Part shown: piece by piece, positions 6,177 through 10,792 of the stretch
How the letters are laid out: every line of letters starts with the position of its first letter
Position numbering within the stretch: position 1 is the first letter of the stretch
DNA from: JAUHWS01 sp964571805
Lineage (GTDB): Bacteria; Patescibacteriota; Gracilibacteria; UM-FILTER-43-11
DNA length: 10,792 nucleotides
Direction of reading: 5' to 3'
Assembly: GCA_964571805.1 (NCBI GenBank)
Contig: CAZNDI010000030.1
Span: forward strand, 1-10,792
Program-made: the position numbers and the translations under genes
Notes under the pieces: model-generated
What the model was told of the DNA's origin: nothing
The model's database searches: none
Seen by the model: only the letters and a program-made list of their open reading frames with translations

Positions 6177-6728
6177 ATGAATTCCAAAAATATTGCCCAA
6201 AATATCAAAGCCCTGCTTCAGGAAATAGGAGAGGATCCTTCTCGCGAAGGTCTTTTGGAAACGCCCGAGCGGGTGGCGCAAAGTTTTGAGAAATTATATG
6301 GTGGTTATAACGAGGATCCTAAAAAAATCGTCACGGTTTTTGAGAATGAAGGCTATGACGAAATGATCATTGCGAAAGACATTGAATTTTATTCGATGTG
6401 TGAACACCATATGTTGCCCTTTTTTGGGAAGGCACACGTGGGTTATATTCCCCAAGAAAAGATCATCGGTCTGTCTAAGATGCCTCGTTTGGTGGAGGTT
6501 TTTTCTCGTCGACTTCAAAATCAAGAGCGCCTCACCAAGCAAATTGGGGATACTTTAAATGACGTTTTAAACCCCAAAGGTGTCGGGGTCGTTATTGAAG
6601 CCAGTCATTTTTGTATGATGGCTCGGGGGGTTGAAAAGCAGAGTTGCAAGATGGTAACTTCTTCTTTTAATGGCTTATTTAAAAAAGATGAGAAGACGAG
6701 AGGGGAGTTTTTGAATTTGATTAAATAG
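6177..6728 (+). CDS. folE: GTP cyclohydrolase I (type IA)
   Basis: FolE opens GTP and rearranges it to 7,8-dihydroneopterin triphosphate, the entry step to folate and, through PTPS, to queuosine. The 183-residue protein is at the short end of the family. It keeps the zinc site: C75 and H78 in MCEHHMLPFFGKAHVGYIP, and C146 in HFCMMARGV. H77 corresponds to the catalytic histidine beside the zinc site. ETPERVAQSFEKLYGGY (28-44) is the usual N-terminal helix motif. GLSKMPRLVEVFSRRLQNQERLTKQI and the closing KMVTSSFNGLF are also standard. The ATG at 6177 gives a complete N-terminus. It is the last gene of the queD-folK-folE group and converges on trxB. The 60 bases between the two 3' ends hold R2 repeats. 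Confidence 0.97.
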   Translation: MNSKNIAQNIKALLQEIGEDPSREGLLETPERVAQSFEKLYGGYNEDPKKIVTVFENEGYDEMIIAKDIEFYSMCEHHMLPFFGKAHVGYIPQEKIIGLSKMPRLVEVFSRRLQNQERLTKQIGDTLNDVLNPKGVGVVIEASHFCMMARGVEKQSCKMVTSSFNGLFKKDEKTRGEFLNLIK

Positions 6729-6840
6729 AGGCCCCTTCCCGTCTGCCGCGGTGGATGCAAAATAAAGTTATGATTTTTATTCAACTCAATTTGGCTTCCG
6801 CTCCTCCACGGCGGACAGGCGCGGCGGACTGGAGGAGGTC
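6728..6840. repeat. Inverted pair of R2 repeats between folE and trxB
   Basis: One R2 copy (6728-6761, GTCTGCCGCGGTGGATGCAA) faces a second in opposite orientation (6791-6840, TCCTCCACGGCGGACAGG). The second copy contains an internal duplication of CGGCGGAC, with arms CTCCTCC... and ...GGAGGAG. The two can pair imperfectly across the convergent gene ends, which could act as a two-way transcription end. No T-run follows on either strand. The second copy lies inside the trxB reading frame and supplies its last residues. Confidence 0.55.
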
Positions 6841-7748
6841 GCTTGCCATCGTTCCGCGTCAATAGCGGCTTGGCAGCCCATTCCTGCGGCGGTGATGGCT
6901 TGACGGTAGCGGTGATCAACGCAATCACCTGCAGCGAAGACCCCCGGAATGTTGGTCATGGTGTTTTCTTTGTGTTTGATGTAACCCTCTTCATCTTTTT
7001 CAATGGTTTCAAAGAGTGAGGTGACCGGAATGTGGCCGATGGCTAAGAACATGCCATCCAATTCCAATTCTGAAACGGCCTCTGTTTTGGTGTCTTTGAG
7101 TTTCAAGCCGGTCACTTTGCTTTCTCCCAAAACTTCCTCCACGCCTTGGTTGATCAGAATTTCAATTTTTTCATGAGCCATGGCGCGATCGAGCATGATT
7201 TTCGAAGCTCGGAATTCATCTCGACGGTGTATCAGATACACTTTGCTGGCAAACTTGGTGAGGAAGATGGCTTCTTCCATGGCACTGTCACCTCCTCCAA
7301 TGATGGCTACTTTTTTGTCTCTAAAAAAGAACCCGTCACAGGTGGCACAACTCGAAACTCCTCTCGCCCACAAGCGCTCTTCCGATTCCAGTCCAAGTTT
7401 TTTGGGTTTAGCTCCTGTGGCGATGATGACGACTTTAGACTGATATTCCTCTTCTCCAACAAAAACTTTGAAGGGACGGTTGCTAAAATCGACTCGTGTG
7501 ACATCTTTGGTGATGTATTCTGTGCCGAACACTGCGGCTTGAGCGCGCATGTTTTTCATGAGTTCTTTTCCATCGATGCCATGTTCAAAGCCGGGGTAAT
7601 TTTCTATGACGGTGGTGGTGGTGAGTTGACCTCCGGGTTGCCATCCTTCAAAACAGAGCACGGATAAGTTGGCGCGACTGGAGTAGAGGCAGGCGGTATA
7701 GCCAGCAGGGCCGGCTCCGATAACGAGGACGTCGTAGATTTTGGACAT
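6786..7748 (-). CDS. trxB: Thioredoxin reductase (NADPH)
   Basis: TrxB is a cytoplasmic flavoenzyme that passes electrons from NADPH through FAD and a disulfide to thioredoxin. The FAD-binding GAGPAG is at 11-16. The redox-active pair CATC (C134, C137) lies in VSSCATCDGFFFRD. The NADPH-binding GGGDSA is at 151-156 and the NADPH-phosphate motif HRRDEFRA at 174-181. The second FAD motif GVFAAGDC is near 269-276. The family normally ends soon after AAIDAERW (294-301). Here about 18 extra residues follow (SSSPPRLSAVEERKPN at the end), and they are encoded by the R2 repeat at 6791-6840. The start at 7748 (MSKIYDVLVIGAGPAG) is standard. A promoter at 7786-7814 reads toward it, with a leader of about 30 bases lacking a Shine-Dalgarno. 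Confidence 0.96.
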   Translation of the reverse strand: MSKIYDVLVIGAGPAGYTACLYSSRANLSVLCFEGWQPGGQLTTTTVIENYPGFEHGIDGKELMKNMRAQAAVFGTEYITKDVTRVDFSNRPFKVFVGEEEYQSKVVIIATGAKPKKLGLESEERLWARGVSSCATCDGFFFRDKKVAIIGGGDSAMEEAIFLTKFASKVYLIHRRDEFRASKIMLDRAMAHEKIEILINQGVEEVLGESKVTGLKLKDTKTEAVSELELDGMFLAIGHIPVTSLFETIEKDEEGYIKHKENTMTNIPGVFAAGDCVDHRYRQAITAAGMGCQAAIDAERWQATSSSPPRLSAVEERKPN

Positions 7749-7785
7749 TTTTTGGGAGTTTAAATTGAATTTGATCTGCTTTTTG

Positions 7786-7814
7786 AGTATAGCAAAAAAA
7801 GCCTTTTTCTTTAA
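7786..7814 (-). promoter_or_regulatory. Putative promoter of trxB
   Basis: On the minus strand, TTAAAG (7814-7809) and a near-consensus -10 TATACT (7791-7786) are separated by exactly 17 bases. The predicted start is near 7779, about 30 bases before the trxB ATG. The -35 box and spacer lie inside the terminator hairpin of the gene upstream. Confidence 0.55.
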
Positions 7815-7818
7815 GGCT
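7794..7818 (-). terminator. Intrinsic terminator after the 105-aa gene
   Basis: On the minus strand, AGCCTT (7818-7813) pairs with AAGGCT (7805-7800) around a seven-base loop AAAGAAA, and a run of T continues to 7794. It begins only seven bases after the stop of the 7825-8142 gene. The hairpin is short, but the T-run makes it a credible Rho-independent terminator. It overlaps the -35 region of the trxB promoter. Confidence 0.65.
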
Positions 7819-7824
7819 CGTTTT

Positions 7825-8142
7825 CTATTTCTGAGATTGAATTTCTAGAGCCTTGAATTTCACTTTTCCTCCATTTTTTCTCGCAATGATTTTTGCCTTT
7901 GCGTGTTCAAATCCCGTCATAACATCAAATTCTTGAGGAAGTTTAGCCAGAGCTGAGTGATGTTGTGCGGTCAATTCAAGTTCTTCAGCTAAAAATGCAC
8001 GTTCTTTAGCTATAATTCTTGCTTTTATTTCTTCAAATGTTGGTTTTTCTCTTTCAAAAACAAGGGTAGGGTAGGGTCTTTCAGAGCTGTTTGACCCCCT
8101 TTGAATATCAACTGCTGAAGATCTTTCTGGTGCGTCCGGCAT
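7825..8142 (-). CDS. Small hypothetical protein, 105 aa
   Basis: I do not recognise this protein. It has no signal peptide or membrane segment. The first ~30 residues (MPDAPERSSAVDIQRGSN and on) look disordered. Residues about 33-65 form a charged helix (FEEIKARIIAKERAFLAEELELTAQHH). The last ~40 are basic (KAKIIARKNGGKVKFKALEIQSQK), which would suit contact with nucleic acid or an acidic partner, but this is only composition. It starts at the ATG at 8142 and is closed by its own terminator at 7794-7818, which supports a real, singly transcribed gene. A possible promoter upstream (TTAGTT, 17 bases, TAATGA, minus strand) is weak. Like the 168-aa gene at 3272 it opens with MP and an acidic, polar N-terminus, but the two are not otherwise alike. 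Confidence 0.7.
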   Translation of the reverse strand: MPDAPERSSAVDIQRGSNSSERPYPTLVFEREKPTFEEIKARIIAKERAFLAEELELTAQHHSALAKLPQEFDVMTGFEHAKAKIIARKNGGKVKFKALEIQSQK

Positions 8143-8314
8143 TTTCTATATCATTATTTGATAAGAATCGGTTAACTAATTGTAAAATACTCTTAAATTC
8201 AAATGAGTCAAGTTGAGGGGTGAAGATACTAAGAGCCACCTCGACTCAGGAGATTTCTAGTTTTAAGAAAATCCACTCCCACCATTCCTAAATAAAAATC
8301 ATCTCTCAACTCCT
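8143..8314. other. First part of a 515-base gene-free stretch
   Basis: The gap from 8143 to 8657 has no credible gene. Here I see only an imperfect inverted repeat, TGAGTC...GAGG against CCTCGACTCA near 8204-8258, with a five-base interruption. The next part is the second copy of the 177-bp repeat. From 8491 to 8610 the sequence is A-rich and then G-rich (GGCGGCTGGGGAGGTC, possibly an R2 remnant), with nothing else I can name. Confidence 0.4.
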
Positions 8315-8490
8315 TCCTCGCTACCGCGGATCTGCCTTCATTTCTTTTCCCAGTGAGATGTTACTTTTTTGGCAGCAAAAAAGTAACCAAAAAACTGCTG
8401 GGGAGAACACGAAGCGGTCTCAGCTTTTTACCTTATTCAATATTTTACCCGCTCGTTTCTCCCCAGACCCCTGAGTATCCTGGAATCAGC
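8315..8490. repeat. 177-bp two-hairpin repeat, copy 2
   Basis: Same order and spacing as 4542-4718. The GTTACTTTTTT / AAAAAAGTAAC hairpin is at 8360-8387. The long hairpin CTGGGGAGAA...CGAAGCGG (8398-8417) pairs with CCGCTCG...CTCCCCAG (8449-8466) around a 31-base loop. The end is CCCTGAGTATCCTGGAATCAGC. One base pair has changed on both sides (C-G in copy 1, T-A here), while the loop sequence has drifted freely. No direct repeats are seen immediately outside the element. Confidence 0.85.
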
Positions 8491-8618
8491 AGTAAAAACA
8501 AAGATTGCAAAGATAAAAAAACAAGAATTTATTTTTTAAATATTTCTTCAAACTAAAAATCTCTTGATCAGGCGGCTGGGGAGGTCTGGATGGGAGTTGG
8601 ATGTAAAGGACCTGATTT

Positions 8619-8646
8619 TTTACTCCTTTTTAGCGGATTTTAATGT
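8619..8646 (+). promoter_or_regulatory. Possible promoter of the glycosyltransferase gene
   Basis: TTTACT (8619-8624) and TAATGT (8641-8646) lie 16 bases apart, immediately upstream of the ATG at 8658. The start would fall about six bases before the ATG, giving a nearly leaderless message. The boxes are imperfect and the evidence is weak. Confidence 0.3.
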
Positions 8647-8657
8647 AAAATGAATTC

Positions 8658-9734
8658 ATGAAAATTGCTTTAGTTCACGAAATGTTGGTCAAGATGGGGG
8701 GGGCGGAGCGGGTGGTGGAGAGGCTTTTGGAGATGTATCCAAAAAGTCCTCTGTATACGCTTTTTCAGGATCAGAAAAAATTGGGTGAAGGGTTTAAGAA
8801 TCAAGAGGTGATCACGAGTCATCTTCAGCCGTATTATGAAAAATTGGGGGCAAAGTTTCTTTTGGGAAAAATGGCTGGGGCTATTGAAAAGTTTGATTTC
8901 TCGGCCTTTGATGTAGTGATTTCGAGTAGCTCTGCCTTTGCGCATGGGATAAAAACCGAAGGGAAAGTGAAACACATTTGCTACACCCACTCCCCCATGC
9001 GCTATGCCTGGGATTACACTCACGAGTACACCAAAGACATGTCTTTCTTCATGAAATTCATCGTCGGCAACATGCTCAAAGAAATCAGACTATGGGATTT
9101 TGAAACCAGCAGTCGACCGGATGTGATGATTGCCAATTCGCTCCATGTTCAAAAACGCATCACCAAATATTACCGGCGAGACGCTGAAGTGATTTATCCA
9201 CCTGTGAACGTAAAAAGTTTTAAAGCCACTAGGGCTCACGATGATTATTTTCTCATCGTTTCTGCCCTCACGCCTTTTAAGCGGATTGATTTGGCCATTG
9301 AAGCTTTCAATACTTTGGGGCGAAGACTGGTTATAATTGGGGATGGGGCTCAGCGAAATATTTTGGAATCGATGGCAAAAAAGAATATTGAATTTTTGGG
9401 TCGGCAGGACGATACGGTCGTTCAGGAGTATATGCAAAATTGTCGGGCTTTTATTTTCCCGGGAGAAGAGGATTTTGGAATCACTCCTGTGGAAGCGATG
9501 GCGGCAGGGAAACCCGTTTTGGCCTATGGGGTGGGGGGTGTTTTGGAAACGGTGGTGGAAGGGAAGACGGGGGAATTTTTCACCTTACCGACGCCTCAAT
9601 CTCTCACTCAAGGATTGACCCGTTTGCTGTTGAATGAAAAATCCTATCACTACAAGAAAATTCGTCTTCAGGCTGAGAAATTTGATGAGCAGGTTTTTGA
9701 GGAGAAGATGAGGAAGGTGATCAAAGAAATATAG
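8658..9734 (+). CDS. Glycosyltransferase, GT-B fold, GT4-like
   Basis: This 358-residue enzyme transfers a sugar from an activated donor, probably for a cell-surface polysaccharide or glycolipid; donor and acceptor cannot be told from sequence. The N-terminal Rossmann half opens MKIALVHEMLVKMGGAERVV, where the GGAERV loop is typical of GT4. It includes HICYTHSPMRYAWD (106-119), a segment common in GT4 mannosyltransferase-like proteins. The C-terminal donor-binding half begins near 195 with YFLIVSALTPFKRIDLAIEAF, then LVIIGDG (224-230). The E-x7-E motif is EDFGITPVE (E271, E279), followed by AMAAGKPVLAYGVGGVLETV. No membrane segment or signal is present, so it is cytosolic or peripheral to the membrane. 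The ATG at 8658 gives the canonical N-terminus. It is not flanked by other polysaccharide genes here. A perfect palindrome seven bases after the stop may end its transcript. Confidence 0.93.
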   Translation: MKIALVHEMLVKMGGAERVVERLLEMYPKSPLYTLFQDQKKLGEGFKNQEVITSHLQPYYEKLGAKFLLGKMAGAIEKFDFSAFDVVISSSSAFAHGIKTEGKVKHICYTHSPMRYAWDYTHEYTKDMSFFMKFIVGNMLKEIRLWDFETSSRPDVMIANSLHVQKRITKYYRRDAEVIYPPVNVKSFKATRAHDDYFLIVSALTPFKRIDLAIEAFNTLGRRLVIIGDGAQRNILESMAKKNIEFLGRQDDTVVQEYMQNCRAFIFPGEEDFGITPVEAMAAGKPVLAYGVGGVLETVVEGKTGEFFTLPTPQSLTQGLTRLLLNEKSYHYKKIRLQAEKFDEQVFEEKMRKVIKEI

Positions 9735-9740
9735 AAATTT

Positions 9741-9768
9741 GTGGGGCCACACCATGGTGTGGCCCCAC
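9741..9768. repeat. Perfect 28-bp palindrome, left copy
   Basis: The half-site is GTGGGGCCACACCA, followed directly by its exact complement with no spacer, so as RNA only the central bases would be unpaired. It lies between the convergent ends of the glycosyltransferase and membrane-protein genes, where it could stop transcription from both sides. No T-run adjoins it. The same 28 bases recur at 10717-10744. Confidence 0.9.
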
Positions 9769-9771
9769 GGC

Positions 9772-10708
9772 TTGACTACAAAGATAAAAGTCTTTGCCCT
9801 TGTTTGGCATCGATCAAAATGTATTCCAAGAAAGAATCATCACTATAGGCAACTTTCTTATTTTCATCTACGCGAGCCATTTTATTGACAGCACTCAAAT
9901 AGAAATTTCCAGAGTCGCTATAAAATAATGTTAAAACTGTATGACTCAATTCCGTGCCCTCCATTTTGTTTACAGTGTCCAAAATGTTATACTGAGCTTT
10001 TTCTAAGGCTAAAATAAAAGCCGACTTGTCTTCAATCAAATTGACTGCCACTTCTTTTTCTTTGAACCATGTTTCGTTGCTTTCAGAAAAGGGTTTTTTG
10101 GCTTCTAAATAAGCCATATAAGTTGAGCAAATGATGACTATTAAGGCTTCAATCGCCCAAATGACGGTCAAAAAAGTCCCGCTTACGACGCTACCTTTCA
10201 ATGTCCAAGTTCCTTGTGCATTGATTTCTTTAATTGTGTTCAATAGTTCGTTCGGATGTAAAACGAGTTGTAGGGTTTGAAAGAGGTTAACATTACTTAC
10301 GGTCACACCAAAGTCTCCTAGACTATAGCCCATTCCTGAATTTCCTACTAAAGTGGTCCAAAAAGCCCAGTGAAAATATAGAGCCATCAGTGAGGCTAAA
10401 AACCCCATGAAGAGGGCTAAGGTGGTATTGCGTACTTTTCCTAATTTAATGACAAGGGATGAAGTCACATAACCTGTCATAAGTCCGAATAAGACGGTCA
10501 TCAAGGCTGCCAGGTAAACAATGGGCATATACCAAATGGAGTAGGCATAGGCTACTGCTAAGAGAGGGAGAATAATTGTGCTAATCAGGAGAAAAATTAG
10601 GATTGAAAGAGGGGAAAATTTTCCTGAGGCTTTGTAGTATTGTTCCATGGTGAAAGGTTGAATTTTTGATGTCCTCAGCATAATGTCATTTGAATAATTT
10701 GACTACAA
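9772..10708. repeat. Direct repeats TTGACTACAA flanking the membrane-protein gene
   Basis: TTGACTACAA occurs at 9772-9781, overlapping the gene's stop codon, and at 10699-10708, upstream of its start. Each copy lies a few bases inside the neighbouring palindrome. The gene is therefore bracketed by palindrome plus direct repeat on both sides, as a cassette boundary would be. Ten bases is short enough for chance to remain possible. Confidence 0.4.
9776..10681 (-). CDS. Hypothetical four-helix membrane protein
   Basis: I do not recognise a characterised family in this 301-residue protein. Hydrophobic helices lie at about 26-48, 52-79, 86-107 and 166-190. The loop between the third and fourth (about 110-165) is long. 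It contains GNSGMGYSLGDFGVTVSN and LHPNELLNTIKEINAQGTW, and is probably on one face of the membrane. Residues 191-301 are a soluble domain with a charged start (AKKPFSESNETWFKEKEVAV) and a predicted beta/helix mix (TVLTLFYSDSGNFYLSAVNKM). HWAFW at 104-108 lies at a membrane edge. The start at 10681 is the longest; M12 (MEQYYKASGKF) is an alternative and may be the true one. The stop is TAG. It stands alone between two identical palindromes and could have entered the region as a unit. Base composition is lower in G+C than the adjacent glycosyltransferase. Confidence 0.8.
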   Translation of the reverse strand: MLRTSKIQPFTMEQYYKASGKFSPLSILIFLLISTIILPLLAVAYAYSIWYMPIVYLAALMTVLFGLMTGYVTSSLVIKLGKVRNTTLALFMGFLASLMALYFHWAFWTTLVGNSGMGYSLGDFGVTVSNVNLFQTLQLVLHPNELLNTIKEINAQGTWTLKGSVVSGTFLTVIWAIEALIVIICSTYMAYLEAKKPFSESNETWFKEKEVAVNLIEDKSAFILALEKAQYNILDTVNKMEGTELSHTVLTLFYSDSGNFYLSAVNKMARVDENKKVAYSDDSFLEYILIDAKQGQRLLSL

Positions 10709-10715
10709 GAAAACC

Positions 10716-10745
10716 TGTGGGGCCACACCATGGTGTGGCCCCACA
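10716..10745. repeat. Perfect palindrome, right copy
   Basis: Identical to the 28 bases at 9741-9768 and extended here by one further T-A pair to 30. It lies 35 bases upstream of the membrane-protein start on the minus strand. It could therefore end the transcript of a gene beyond the window or isolate the promoter of the membrane-protein gene. The last 47 bases of the window hold no recognisable gene. Confidence 0.9.
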
Positions 10746-10792
10746 AAGAATTCAACCAAGAAAATTTTATCCCACCATTATTTTCCCCTCCT

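Noticed and set aside
7146..7667. A 173-codon plus-strand frame opposite trxB
   Set aside because: It is antisense to the conserved FAD/NADPH domains, and its peptide is unconvincing.
7903..7920. GTTCAAATCCCGTC resembling a tRNA T-arm
   Set aside because: Flanking bases do not form the five-pair T stem or an acceptor stem, and it lies within the 105-aa gene.
8353..8556. A 67-codon plus-strand frame over repeat copy 2
   Set aside because: It is made mostly of the hairpin repeat, and its peptide is not shared with copy 1.
1..10792. Recoded TGA (code 25) as in Gracilibacteria
   Set aside because: TGA ends queD, trxB and the coiled-coil gene at sensible positions, and no gene needs readthrough.
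1..10792. A new defence or secretion system
   Set aside because: No nuclease, toxin, reverse transcriptase, transposase or secretion components are encoded. Apart from three unrecognised hypotheticals and the unknown membrane protein, the genes are housekeeping or ordinary biosynthetic genes.

Overview
This 10.8 kb window is a bacterial chromosomal segment of moderate G+C. It carries eleven protein genes that I accept, on both strands, separated by unusually repeat-rich intergenic DNA. The genes end in TAA, TAG and TGA (TGA closes queD, trxB and one hypothetical), so the standard code 11 is in use and TGA is not recoded as glycine. None of the eleven starts has a recognisable Shine-Dalgarno sequence, whereas sigma70-like promoter boxes can be found upstream of several genes. 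The lineage cannot be fixed from this window. A Patescibacteria (Peregrinibacteria-like) or Bacteroidota-like genome would both fit the missing Shine-Dalgarno sites. The TTGnnn/TATAAT-like boxes argue mildly against Bacteroidota. This is inference only.

Layout. 1-253: tandem C/G-rich hairpin repeats, then a promoter for ftsK. 254-2431 (+): FtsK DNA translocase. 2434-2536: a small element bounded by inverted ends. 2560-3267 (+): RsmE 16S rRNA methyltransferase. 3272-4409 (-): two unrecognised genes, the second a membrane-anchored coiled-coil protein. 4410-4909: a 500-base intergenic stretch with a hairpin, a 177-bp structured repeat (copy 1) and a second repeat type. 4910-6728 (+): queD/PTPS, folK and folE, a pterin/folate cluster interrupted by G/C-rich repeats. 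6786-7748 (-): thioredoxin reductase. 7825-8142 (-): a small unknown protein whose terminator overlaps the trxB promoter. 8143-8657: another 500-base gap holding copy 2 of the 177-bp repeat. 8658-9734 (+): a GT4-type glycosyltransferase. 9776-10681 (-): an unknown four-helix membrane protein, bracketed by two copies of a perfect 28-bp palindrome.

How the genes work together. FolE makes dihydroneopterin triphosphate from GTP. The PTPS-family enzyme uses that product. FolK pyrophosphorylates 6-hydroxymethyl-dihydropterin. The usual middle enzyme, FolB aldolase, is not in the window, so the PTPS enzyme could serve queuosine synthesis, a FolB bypass, or both. The other genes are housekeeping genes with no obvious shared pathway.

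The most distinctive feature is the repeat content: (i) a C/G-rich hairpin family (R1); (ii) a CGGCGGACTGG family (R2); (iii) a ~177-bp two-hairpin repeat with a compensatory base-pair change between its two copies; (iv) a perfect palindrome flanking one gene. R1 and R2 elements lie at gene 3' ends and in two cases (folK, trxB) appear to have extended the reading frame into a non-family C-terminal tail. I see no defence system, CRISPR array, transposase, tRNA or rRNA.
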